DNA from: Hahella sp.
Lineage (GTDB): Bacteria; Pseudomonadota; Gammaproteobacteria; Pseudomonadales; Oleiphilaceae
Direction of reading: 5' to 3'
Length of the DNA stretch: 64,000 bases
NCBI GenBank assembly: GCA_028280065.1
Contig: JANQMN010000142.1
Span: forward strand, 32,706 to 96,705
Part shown: piece by piece, positions 45,440-54,281 of the stretch
Position numbering within the stretch: the stretch's first letter is position 1
Layout: every line of letters starts with the position of its first letter
Position numbers and translations under genes: made by a program
Notes under the pieces: model-generated
The model's input: only the letters and a program-made list of their open reading frames with translations
Databases searched by the model: none
Told to the model about the DNA's origin: nothing

Positions 45440-48316
45440 TTAATTGCCAAGTTGCTTGGTAACCGGCAATCGTGGAATACCGATGGAACTCACACCACCA
45501 CCTTCATCTACGTTACTGGCACCGACGGAACTGAATCCGGCAATGATATCCGCCACAAAGTCGACGTTTGCGCGATCCTCGCCATTGATTTCCAAGTACA
45601 CAAAATCCCCGATATTGGGATATTTGCCACAGCCTTCGCCGGCGTTACATATAAAGCCATCGTTATCGATATCCGTGCCGGCATAAAGGATATATTGGCC
45701 GGAGGCGACGTTGGTGAACGCGTAGTTAATGCCGCCATTGCCGTCGGCACTTCCTTGAACCTGTTGAATAACCTGTTCGGCAATCGGATCGTAAACCAGG
45801 AAAAACAGCTCAGCCAAGCTGCCGTTGGTAGAGAGTTGGCCGACTGTCATGGAGACCCGCACGGAGATGCTGGTGGCGCCATCGAAATTGAAGACCAAAT
45901 CCGCCAGGTAAAAACCATCGCTTAACCCGTTGCGATTGACCGAGATCTGGTAGCTGCCCAAACCCGCACCATCCGTGGAAAACGCCGTGGCCGATAGCCA
46001 ATTGGAACTAGCGGTAATGCTCGCAACAGCCGGCTGTCCCCCTCCCTGGTTACTGATTGTCAGCGTGGTGGACGCAGACGCACCGAGGGAAATCGTGCTC
46101 GGCGAAGCGACGATAGAAGCAGGCAACTCAGGGGTGCCACCACCGGCTGCCAAGGCTTGCGCCGCCTGGACGGCTTTGAGCGCGTCCGCGATACCGAAGC
46201 CATAGGTATTGTCACGCCCGGCAGTCCCTGCATCATTGGTCAACGAGCCGTTCTGCAACAGACTATCGAAAGTAGCCGGGTCCAGATCTGCATAGACGGA
46301 TTTCATCAAGGCTGCCAGGCCCGCCACATGTGGGGAAGCCATCGAAGTTCCCTGATAGAAGCCCAGCGTCGGCTTCCGATCGCCACTGGAATCATCCACC
46401 AGTGCGCTAAGCACGCCGTCAGGCTGACCGTCCCCGGTCAAATCAGCCGAGGTATTGCCACCCGGCGCGGCGATATCGATCCTGGCGCCGAAATTCGAGT
46501 AAGGCGCACGGTTGCCCTGAGCATCAAGGGCGCTCACGGAAATAACACCATCATACGACGCAGGATAGGAAAGCTGGGAGGTATTTTCGTTACCGGCAGC
46601 TGCGATGATAATCACCCCGGAGTTATAGACTTCCTGATACAGGTTTGCTTCTGCGGTGGACGAGCCGAAACCACCCAGGCTCAAGTTAAGAATATCCGCA
46701 CGCTGGTTGGGTACGGTACCGCTGTCGTTCTGCAGCCCTGCCGAATAGCGCACGCCTTGCATAATATCGTAGGAGGTTCCGCCGAACCGGCCCAGCACCC
46801 TGATCGGCATGATTCTGACACCCCAGGCAACACCGGCCATACCGATTTCATTATTGGATTCAGCCGCCACCGTTCCTGCCACATGAGTACCATGCCAGGA
46901 ACTACTGCCAACGCTGGTGCCATCCCCCGGATCGTCGGCATTGCTATCGATGCCACCGCCATCCTGGGCGTTAGCCGAATCGGAGATAAAATCAAATCCC
47001 TGCACCAGTTGTGCATCCAGCTCGGGATGCGCCAGGACCACGCCGGTATCGATCACCGCGACAATAACGTTGGAGGATCCCGTGGTGATATCCCAAGCCT
47101 GGGGCAGATTCATCGCCGGATAATGCCATTGCAGGTCATAATATTGGTCGTTGGGTATCGCAGACGCCTGCCGCCAATAGTTGGGCTCGGCATATTCCAC
47201 CCCTGGAGTAAGACTGAGTTCTTTGATTTTTCGCAAGGTCTGCACTTTTTCATAACTCGCCGGATTGAGCACGGCGAGCTCTTCATCGGCTGCCGAACGG
47301 GTCATCGACGTCGCATACAACTGTGAAGTATCGACAAAGCTGGCCAAGATTGCCCGGCTATTATCGGTGTGCATGAACTCCACCGTGGGATTTGCTGATG
47401 CCACGGAAAGCGGTAAAGTCGTAGGTGAAAGTTTAACAATCGCCTGATTGGGCACAAAGTCGGCAATACCGCTGCTTGAAATACCCTGAGATTGCGAATT
47501 TGCCAGCAGTCGCAGAACATATTTCGAAGCGCCTCTAAAGGCAAATACGTTGACGTAGTATTGTCCTGTTGCCGGAACCTGCAGGAGCTCAAATTCGGTA
47601 GTCGATAGGGAGCCATCAATGATATTGCCGCCGCTGTCATACAAGTAAAGATCCAAATCCCCTTCAAAGGCGCCATCGACTTCAAATTGATCGTAATCCA
47701 CTACCTGCATCTGAATCACCTGACCCGCCTGTAGCTCAACCTTGAAATAGTCATCCAAATCATTGGCAACCGCAAACCGGTCGCCGGAGTTCAGGGTAGG
47801 GGTTCGGGTGGCAAAGCCCTGTATCGTTACCAGGTTATCGATCACCTGAGCATTCGCAATTGTTGAATTATCGGCGAAAGGCGTGAATGGATCGTTGGTG
47901 TCGGAATCGAACAGGGTATTGGAGGCAAAGTTCACTGTTCCCGACACGGACGCAGTTGCGGCCGCGGTATCGTTACAGATAACGCTTACCAGCGTGGGCG
48001 TGCTAGTGCCGATGGTTCCCGAGCCGTTCGAAATGCTGCAGTCTTGTCCGGAGGGTTCCTGTAAAACAGCAACACTATAGCTGGTGCCGGTGGGCAACGG
48101 TGTGGTAAAGTTAAAAGTAGCAGCCGATGTAGTCACCTGTTGATCGCCCGCGCTGGAATCGAGGGCGAGGGTTACGCTGCCGGATGCACCCTGGAGCGTG
48201 CCTGTGAGAAAGAAGCTATCTCCCCCGCCACCATTGTCATCCTCGTCGGAACCGCCTCCGCAAGCTGCCAAGAATACGGAAACAAGAAGGGTCAGAATTG
48301 CTAGTCTGTTTCGCAT
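45440..48316 (-). CDS. S8 (subtilisin) family serine protease lipoprotein
   Basis: A 958-residue protease lipoprotein: signal with lipobox LAAC (Cys 19), low-complexity linker, a beta-rich region (about 35-118), a PPC-like domain (about 150-270), a propeptide-like stretch (about 285-385) and the peptidase domain (about 400-700) with intact triad Asp 423 (AVIDTG), His 475 (WHGTHVAG) and Ser 658 (GTSMASPHVAG) plus oxyanion Asn 576 (AAGNEN). A further about 240 C-terminal residues hold Ig-like and collagen-binding-like beta domains. It is probably on the cell surface or in the periplasm. The next gene downstream is the PrcB-like lipoprotein (16-nt gap). Confidence 0.9.
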   Translation of the reverse strand: MRNRLAILTLLVSVFLAACGGGSDEDDNGGGGDSFFLTGTLQGASGSVTLALDSSAGDQQVTTSAATFNFTTPLPTGTSYSVAVLQEPSGQDCSISNGSGTIGTSTPTLVSVICNDTAAATASVSGTVNFASNTLFDSDTNDPFTPFADNSTIANAQVIDNLVTIQGFATRTPTLNSGDRFAVANDLDDYFKVELQAGQVIQMQVVDYDQFEVDGAFEGDLDLYLYDSGGNIIDGSLSTTEFELLQVPATGQYYVNVFAFRGASKYVLRLLANSQSQGISSSGIADFVPNQAIVKLSPTTLPLSVASANPTVEFMHTDNSRAILASFVDTSQLYATSMTRSAADEELAVLNPASYEKVQTLRKIKELSLTPGVEYAEPNYWRQASAIPNDQYYDLQWHYPAMNLPQAWDITTGSSNVIVAVIDTGVVLAHPELDAQLVQGFDFISDSANAQDGGGIDSNADDPGDGTSVGSSSWHGTHVAGTVAAESNNEIGMAGVAWGVRIMPIRVLGRFGGTSYDIMQGVRYSAGLQNDSGTVPNQRADILNLSLGGFGSSTAEANLYQEVYNSGVIIIAAAGNENTSQLSYPASYDGVISVSALDAQGNRAPYSNFGARIDIAAPGGNTSADLTGDGQPDGVLSALVDDSSGDRKPTLGFYQGTSMASPHVAGLAALMKSVYADLDPATFDSLLQNGSLTNDAGTAGRDNTYGFGIADALKAVQAAQALAAGGGTPELPASIVASPSTISLGASASTTLTISNQGGGQPAVASITASSNWLSATAFSTDGAGLGSYQISVNRNGLSDGFYLADLVFNFDGATSISVRVSMTVGQLSTNGSLAELFFLVYDPIAEQVIQQVQGSADGNGGINYAFTNVASGQYILYAGTDIDNDGFICNAGEGCGKYPNIGDFVYLEINGEDRANVDFVADIIAGFSSVGASNVDEGGGVSSIGIPRLPVTKQLGN

Positions 48317-48553
48317 GGGGTGTCCTCTAAATGGGAAGAGTCATAGTCCGTTACCTATCTGACAGTTGATCGATTCCTGGAATCTCTCTTATATCCAGTA
48401 TAACGCGCCAGCACCTATCGGTTGACATCCACTAACGGTGTCTAAAAAGCATAAACCACTTTTCAATAAAAGTTTATGACAATTCCGCCAGCCGCGGCAT
48501 GAGAATGCTAGACTGCCAGGTAATTTATACCCGGGAGGAAACCAATAAGCGTA

Positions 48554-50392
48554 ATGCATATCACCAAAGAAGCCGTCCTGCATGTTCCCAAAAGCCAAAT
48601 GTCTTATGTCTATGACCGCACAACTTTACATATGCGGGTCCGTTCAAAAAAGGCGGAAGTCGAACAGGCGACGTTACGCATCGGCGATCCTTTTCTCTGG
48701 GCTGAAGGTGGTTTGGACGGCGGGAATCTTGGCGGCGCTAACGCCAGCGGCTGGATTGGCGCGAAAAATCTGCCGATGCGGCTGGAATATTCGGATGAGC
48801 TATTTGATTATTGGTTTGCGGAAGTTGAGCCACAAAACAAACGCTCCCGCTATATGTTTATCCTGGAAAATGCCAAGGAAAAAATTATTTATGGCGAACG
48901 CCGCGTAGTGACGCTGGGCGGTACCCAAGACCACGCGGCGCTGCAGGAAATCGGAAACTGTTTCTGCTTCCCTTACCTGCATAATATCGATGTGCCGGAT
49001 GCCCCCGCTTGGGCCAATAACATGATCTGGTACCAAATTTATCCGGATCGGTTCAACAACGGCGATCCGTCATTAAACCCGAAGGACGTGCTTCCCTGGG
49101 GTTCGATGGAGATCAACTCATCCTATGTATATACCGGTGGCGATATCCCCGGTATTCTCGCCAAGCTCGACTATCTGCAGGACCTGGGTATAACCGGCCT
49201 GTATTTCTGCCCGGTATTCACGGCGCCGACGAATCATCGCTACGACACAGTCGACTACTTTACCGTCGACCCCATCCTGGGCACCAACGCGCAATTCCGG
49301 GAGTTAGTCGATGCGGCCCATGCCCGCGGCATGAAAGTCATGATGGATGCGGTGTTCAACCATATTGGCGTGGGTTCCGAGCAGTGGCAGGATGTGGTCC
49401 GAAACGGCGCAGACTCCAAGTATTCGGATTGGTTCTATATCAAAGAGTTTCCCGTCTGGCCCAGAGAGCACAGCCAACTGGATGGCCGGTATCTGAACTA
49501 CGAGACCTTCGGTTTCGTGACCGATATGCCAAAATTGAATACCGAAAATCCTCAATGCCGAAGCTTTCTGCTGGAGGTGGCCCGGTTTTGGATTGAAGAC
49601 ATGGATTGCGACGCCTGGCGGCTGGATGTCGCCAATGAAGTAGACCATGTATTTTGGCGCGACTTTAAGAAAGTTGTCAGAAAAGCCAAAAAAGATTCCT
49701 ATATTCTCGGCGAGATTTGGCACGATGCCATGCCCTGGCTGCGCGGGGAACAGTTCGATGCGGTGATGAACTATCCCCTTACCGACGCCATCATGAACTT
49801 CTTTATCTTTCAGCGTACCACTGCCGAAGAATTCAAGTTCGCGGTTAATCGCGCCAACGGCGCGTATCCCCGCAATATTACGGAAATGTCCTTTAACCTA
49901 TTGGAATCTCACGACACATCCCGGGTAATGGGGATCGCAGAAGGGGATATGCTGAAAGTTAAAATGGCTTATGCCTACATGTTTACCAATTCCGGCTCCC
50001 CCTGCATCTATCAGGGCGGGGAATATGGCCTGGACGGCATCCGTGGCAACGGCCTGGAACACAACAGGGAATGCATGCCTTGGGATAATCCTGAACGACA
50101 GAATATCGACCTTTGGCAGTTTATTAAGAAACTGATTCGGGTCCGCAAGGACCACCTGGATTTCACCAAAACCGACGTCACCTGGGTATATGCCGAAGGG
50201 CATATGATCGCCTACGCAAAAGGCGATACCCTGATGGTGTTCAACAAAGGACCGGAGGCTGAACTCAGGGTTTCGGACGAATGGATCGGCCAGCATACCG
50301 AACTGCTTACGGACACCGCCCTTGAGCTTAACGAAATCAACCTTATTCCGGCCCATTCCATTATGTTTTTGCAATCCTGGTGCGCTTATTAG
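48554..50392 (+). CDS. Alpha-amylase family glycosyl hydrolase (GH13, neopullulanase/cyclomaltodextrinase-like)
   Basis: A 612-residue cytoplasmic GH13 enzyme (no signal peptide). The N-terminal beta domain (1-150) is of the type found in neopullulanase, cyclomaltodextrinase and maltogenic amylase, which cleave alpha-1,4 and alpha-1,6 bonds in maltodextrins. Catalytic regions: DAVFNH (about 265), DAWRLDVANEVD (nucleophile Asp about 356), ILGEIWHD (acid-base Glu about 379) and ESHDTSR (about 450). All three carboxylates are present. A good SD (GGGAGG) lies about 15 nt from ATG 48554, rather far. It would feed maltodextrin or glycogen breakdown. Confidence 0.9.
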   Translation: MHITKEAVLHVPKSQMSYVYDRTTLHMRVRSKKAEVEQATLRIGDPFLWAEGGLDGGNLGGANASGWIGAKNLPMRLEYSDELFDYWFAEVEPQNKRSRYMFILENAKEKIIYGERRVVTLGGTQDHAALQEIGNCFCFPYLHNIDVPDAPAWANNMIWYQIYPDRFNNGDPSLNPKDVLPWGSMEINSSYVYTGGDIPGILAKLDYLQDLGITGLYFCPVFTAPTNHRYDTVDYFTVDPILGTNAQFRELVDAAHARGMKVMMDAVFNHIGVGSEQWQDVVRNGADSKYSDWFYIKEFPVWPREHSQLDGRYLNYETFGFVTDMPKLNTENPQCRSFLLEVARFWIEDMDCDAWRLDVANEVDHVFWRDFKKVVRKAKKDSYILGEIWHDAMPWLRGEQFDAVMNYPLTDAIMNFFIFQRTTAEEFKFAVNRANGAYPRNITEMSFNLLESHDTSRVMGIAEGDMLKVKMAYAYMFTNSGSPCIYQGGEYGLDGIRGNGLEHNRECMPWDNPERQNIDLWQFIKKLIRVRKDHLDFTKTDVTWVYAEGHMIAYAKGDTLMVFNKGPEAELRVSDEWIGQHTELLTDTALELNEINLIPAHSIMFLQSWCAY

Positions 50393-50407
50393 GCCTCTTA
50401 TATAGAA

Positions 50408-50428
50408 ACGCCGGCATAAATCCGGCGT
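50408..50428 (-). terminator. Hairpin between amylase and alanine dehydrogenase genes
   Basis: ACGCCGG-CATAAAT-CCGGCGT is a perfect 7-bp stem. Read on the minus strand it is followed by TTTCTATATAA, a weak U-rich tail, which fits a terminator for the alanine dehydrogenase gene; it may also stop the converging amylase transcript. Confidence 0.55.
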
Positions 50429-50475
50429 CGGGAATGCAAATTACCGCTGCTTTTTTCCAACGGCTTGGCTTGTCC

Positions 50476-51600
50476 TTACCGAAGTAGAGCCAGGCCTTCC
50501 TGGGCGGTAATGGACTCGCGTTGCTGGGCAACGCCAACCATCGGGCATGTAAGTTTGCCACGGGCGACATTCAGACCTTCAAGCAGGTGCGGGTTATCTG
50601 CCAGCGCCTTTTGCGGCCCCTTGTCCGCCAACTGCACGATGTAGGGAAGCGTGGCGTTATTCAGTGCCAATGTCGAAGTTCGTGCGACCGCTCCCGGCAT
50701 ATTGGCAACGCAGTAATGTACCACACCGTCCACGACGTAGGTCGGTTCAGCATGGGTAGTTGGTTTTGCCGTTTCAAAACAGCCGCCTTGATCAATGGCC
50801 ACATCCACCACCGCCGCGCCTTGCCGCATCCTGCTAACCAGTTCTGCGCTGACCAGTTTCGGTGCCGCAGCGCCGGGGATCAGCACGCTGCCGACCACAA
50901 GGTCCGCTTCCAATACCGCCGCCTCAATGGTCTTGGCCGTTGAAAACAGGGTTTGCACCCGATTACCGAATATCGCGTCGAAGTGGCGCAATACGTCTTG
51001 AGAACGATCGAGGACAACCACCTGTGCGCCCATACCCACAGCCATTTGGGTGGCATTGAAACCAACCACCCCACCGCCGATCACCACAACCTTGGCCGCC
51101 GGAACGCCAGGCACCCCGCCAAGCAACAAGCCACGACCGCCGTGGGAGATTTCAAGGCAATGCGCTCCGGCCTGAATGCTCATGCGGCCGGCCACCTCGG
51201 ACATGGGTGCCAATAGCGGCAAACGGCCATTGGCGTCGGTCACGGTTTCATAGGCGATACAGGTTGCGCCGCTTTCCATTAATTCCACGGTTTGGGGTAC
51301 ATCCGGCGCTAGGTGCAAGTAGGTGAACAGGGTCTGCTCCGGCCTTAGCAAAGCGCGCTCCTCTGCTTGCGGTTCCTTGACTTTGACAACCAGCCCCGCG
51401 TTGGCGAAGACCTCTTCCGCGCTCTCTACAATGGTTGCGCCTGCAGTACGATAGTGTTCATCGGTAAAATCGATTGCAGTCCCTGCCTGGGTTTGCACCA
51501 TAACCTGGTGGCCGTGCACAACCAGCTCATGCACCGCTTCCGGCGCCATACCAACACGGTACTCATGGTTTTTGATCTCTTTGGGTATACCAATTATCAT
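50476..51600 (-). CDS. ald: Alanine dehydrogenase
   Basis: A 374-residue NAD-dependent L-alanine dehydrogenase (alanine + NAD to pyruvate + ammonia). N-terminus MIIGIPKEIKNHEYRVGMAPEAV and the Rossmann block KVVVIGGGVVGFNATQMAVGMGA (about 168-190) are classical, with Asp at the end of the second strand (VVLDRS) as for NAD. The substrate-binding region (TLFTYLHLAPD) is present. AGGAGA lies 8 nt upstream of ATG 51600. Length is that of the family. Single-gene transcript. Confidence 0.93.
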   Translation of the reverse strand: MIIGIPKEIKNHEYRVGMAPEAVHELVVHGHQVMVQTQAGTAIDFTDEHYRTAGATIVESAEEVFANAGLVVKVKEPQAEERALLRPEQTLFTYLHLAPDVPQTVELMESGATCIAYETVTDANGRLPLLAPMSEVAGRMSIQAGAHCLEISHGGRGLLLGGVPGVPAAKVVVIGGGVVGFNATQMAVGMGAQVVVLDRSQDVLRHFDAIFGNRVQTLFSTAKTIEAAVLEADLVVGSVLIPGAAAPKLVSAELVSRMRQGAAVVDVAIDQGGCFETAKPTTHAEPTYVVDGVVHYCVANMPGAVARTSTLALNNATLPYIVQLADKGPQKALADNPHLLEGLNVARGKLTCPMVGVAQQRESITAQEGLALLR

Positions 51601-51833
51601 GGGGCAGTTCTCCTAAAATCTTGTGGATCGGATATTTGTAAGTTTATCAGACATCTGTCAGTTCGCTTGCGGGTACCAAGTGAAGCTGTTGCCCTGTCGC
51701 ACGGCGTCGGCAGCCAATAGAACAGGATGTCATTGGCGCTCATTTTTACTTCGAGCCAATTGCATTGCATCACCTTATCTACATGGCCTGAAAGTAGAAA
51801 AGGCTATTCCTTTTTTCCTTGTGGGAGGAATTC

Positions 51834-52640
51834 GTGCGAATTATCTACTGCAAGCTGTTTTGCTTGCTGATGTTTTTTTGGACAAGCGGCACTATAGCAG
51901 AAACGCCGGAAATTACAGCTGGCATTTCGGTTCCGTTGATTGCCGTGGAACATTTTCCATGGACGGAATCAATAAAAGCGCAACAAAGCCCTTTTATCGA
52001 ACTGGTAAAGGCCGCATTCGCACAGCAAGGCATCGCGGCAACCGTCACCTACATGCCACGCAAACATGGTCAGCGCGCGCTGGCAAAAGGCACCCATTTT
52101 GCCATTTTTCCGAGGTTGCACGAGAATCCCGGCCGACATCCGGAGAATTTTAGCGATGCGGTGGTCACCACCCGCGACAAGCTCTACTACAACACGGCTT
52201 ATCTGAACATACCGGCCGCCGCCGAATCACTCAAAGAATTACAGCAATACCACGTCGTCGGCCTGCATGGTGCTACTTCGCATAAACTACTGCAACAGGC
52301 AGGATTAAAGGTGGACTTCGTCGGTTCGGAGCTGCAGCAGCTTCAGCAAATCGCTGCCGGCAGGTTTGATCTGGCGCCGATCAACAGCGCTCTTGCAGAA
52401 AAGCTGATATTGAATCATTTCAGACAAAATAACGCCTTGTTTGCAACCTTAAAGAGAAGCCTCCGGCAAACCTCCTTACACCTGCAAATTTCAGCAACCT
52501 ACGAAGGCCATGAAAGACTGTTGGAGCAGTTCAATAATGGCCTGCGGGTTATTAAAGAGAACGGCGTTCTTAAACAGATACTTCATCGCTATCGGATCAT
52601 CGCCAACAAGGAGGATCCCCCCGCGCTTCTTTTCGAATAA
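51834..52640 (+). CDS. Periplasmic solute-binding protein-like, family 3 fold
   Basis: A 268-residue exported protein. GTG 51834 is the start, because GGGAGGA lies 4 nt upstream of it; an in-frame TTG at 51819 precedes the SD and is wrong. The signal (CKLFCLLMFFWTSGTIA) leads into a two-lobe binding fold (ISVPLIAVEHFPWTE, SPFIELVKAAFAQQGI). No transport genes are near. It resembles the orphan binding protein at 6239 in size and style; a sensory role or a lost partner is possible. Ligand unknown. Confidence 0.7.
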   Translation: MRIIYCKLFCLLMFFWTSGTIAETPEITAGISVPLIAVEHFPWTESIKAQQSPFIELVKAAFAQQGIAATVTYMPRKHGQRALAKGTHFAIFPRLHENPGRHPENFSDAVVTTRDKLYYNTAYLNIPAAAESLKELQQYHVVGLHGATSHKLLQQAGLKVDFVGSELQQLQQIAAGRFDLAPINSALAEKLILNHFRQNNALFATLKRSLRQTSLHLQISATYEGHERLLEQFNNGLRVIKENGVLKQILHRYRIIANKEDPPALLFE

Positions 52641-52712
52641 CCAAAAGTCTGCCGGAGCTATGGCTGGTGGCGAATGGCCGGACTAACTTGCGGAAATTTT
52701 CAACAACCTGAC

Positions 52713-53153
52713 TTAGCCATAGATTTTTGCGGCCATTTCCACATCCCAATAAGTCGCTTCGATTTTATGGCCGTCTAAATCACGGACGAAACAGCCATAG
52801 TATGGCTCGCCATAATGGGGTCGCGGCCCAGGCTCGCCATCATCCGTGGCACCGGCTGCCATGGCCGCCTGATAAAAGGCATCCACCGCAGCTTTGCTGG
52901 TGGCGATGAAACCAATGTGGAATCCATTGCCGACCGTGGCCGGCCGGCCGTCGATGGGTGTTTGCACCCAGAATTCCGGGTAAGCGCGGCCATAGCACAC
53001 GGCGCCAGGATGTTCCATGAAGCGTTTGATATCGAGCACGGCCAGCACTTTGTCATAAAAGGCCGTTGCTGCATCGAAATTATTTGTCCCAACGGAAAGA
53101 TGAGAAACGATGTTTTCCGGGAGATCGGATTTGGGCATTTCTGTCGTTGCCAT
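52713..53153 (-). CDS. VOC (glyoxalase) superfamily protein
   Basis: A 146-residue single-domain VOC protein. The N-terminus NIVSHLSVGTNNFDAATAFYD gives the usual first metal ligand and helix, and FVRDLDGHKIEATYWD closes the fold with a Glu ligand. GAGG precedes ATG 53153 by about 10 nt. Homologues are small-molecule lyases or resistance proteins; substrate not known. It is not closely related to the VOC protein at 2881. Confidence 0.8.
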   Translation of the reverse strand: MATTEMPKSDLPENIVSHLSVGTNNFDAATAFYDKVLAVLDIKRFMEHPGAVCYGRAYPEFWVQTPIDGRPATVGNGFHIGFIATSKAAVDAFYQAAMAAGATDDGEPGPRPHYGEPYYGCFVRDLDGHKIEATYWDVEMAAKIYG

Positions 53154-53257
53154 TTCTTGTCAACCTCATTGTCAGTGGATTTGATGGAAACAGGATTGCA
53201 GTATAGTTCCCCACTCCTGACAACATAGTGTCAGGAGGGTGTATGAATCCATGAGGT

Positions 53258-54052
53258 CTAGAGCGCTTCCTTCACATCCGGCAGCAGTGGAAGCTGGCTG
53301 GCGAGTTGCCGGGTAATTGCATCATGTAAGGGATAGATGGACTGGGCAATTCTTACGCCTTGTTCCATGTTCAGATGATAAACCGCTTTTGCGCCCGAGT
53401 TTTCGAAAACATGGCTGGCTTGATCGAACAACAACCCATAGCCTCTTAACTTCTTGAACAACATGGGCGCCATCACGGCATAAACATGATCGTGAAACAG
53501 TTGACGAGCCAGCGCAATGGCAGCCAGATAAAGCCCCATGGTAATTTTTGGAAAATCCCGGTGTGGTCCGGTTGCCAGGCTAAAGGTATCAGGCGGCCCG
53601 AGTGATTGATTCAACGGCAGCCGATCAACTTCCCGCTGATGAAAATCGTCCGGCACGGCCAGCTTGGATATCTCGCTATATTCGCCCAGCTTCAGCGATG
53701 TTAACGCTTGCCTATTGGCCCAACTGCGCTGAATCTCCTCGCCGTGAATAGGCAGCCGCTGACTGCCAAGTTCCGGGGTGATTAAACGAATGGAACCGGC
53801 ATAACGGCCGGTCTGGTTATGCTGAAGCAAAATGTGGTGAGCGTAGGCGTCATAGCCGTCGATGGCCATACCATGCTTTTTCGCGGGCTCTAATCCCAGA
53901 TCTTCGCAATAAACGTAATGACGAATGGAATAGGCTATTCGTTTTAAGTCGTCGCTGTTGGCATAAACCACTGTGAAATGCTTGGTGAAGTCTTCAAACA
54001 AACTTTGTCCGAGACCTTTGTTATCAGCGCCATCGAATTTTTCATAGACCAT
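53258..54052 (-). CDS. PEP-CTERM/exosortase system-associated acyltransferase
   Basis: A 264-residue protein of the acyltransferase family related to N-acyl-homoserine lactone synthases and found with exosortase/PEP-CTERM loci (RIAYSIRHYVYCEDLGLEPAKKHGMAIDGYDAYAHHILLQHN, then AGSIRLI near 84 and EYSEISKLAVPDDF near 135). The family is thought to transfer acyl groups in envelope polysaccharide or protein sorting. No exosortase or PEP-CTERM protein is seen in this window. AGGA precedes ATG 54052. Upstream on the same strand is the squalene-cyclase-like gene, 228 nt away. Confidence 0.8.
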   Translation of the reverse strand: MVYEKFDGADNKGLGQSLFEDFTKHFTVVYANSDDLKRIAYSIRHYVYCEDLGLEPAKKHGMAIDGYDAYAHHILLQHNQTGRYAGSIRLITPELGSQRLPIHGEEIQRSWANRQALTSLKLGEYSEISKLAVPDDFHQREVDRLPLNQSLGPPDTFSLATGPHRDFPKITMGLYLAAIALARQLFHDHVYAVMAPMLFKKLRGYGLLFDQASHVFENSGAKAVYHLNMEQGVRIAQSIYPLHDAITRQLASQLPLLPDVKEAL

Positions 54053-54247
54053 GGGGGCTATCCTGGAACGTCTTTAGCTTTTCCAGAATAGGACTCCCCA
54101 CTACGCTAACCCATCGTTTCAGGACAAAAGGTTTGTTTCCCGGATAAATGGAAAGATTTTGACTCAATTTGCGGGTTGATTCACAGCACCGGGATGGGCC
54201 GCCCAAAAGACGGTTCCAGCGCTGGAGGAATTCTCAAGGCTTTGCCG

Positions 54248-54281
54248 AGTGTAGTGTGCTATCTATATAGGACACTACACT
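54248..54281. repeat. Inverted repeat at the stop codon of the cyclase-like gene
   Basis: AGTGTAGTGT and ACACTACACT form a perfect 10-bp stem with a 14-nt loop. The arm at the right overlaps the TAG stop of the gene starting at 55215. No U-tract follows, so it may be a Rho-dependent or regulatory structure between this gene and the acyltransferase gene. Confidence 0.5.

Noticed and set aside
46157..47326. Plus-strand reading frame of 389 codons
   Set aside because: It lies entirely antisense to the S8 protease gene, whose catalytic triad and domain order are clear; the antisense product shows no family or signal.
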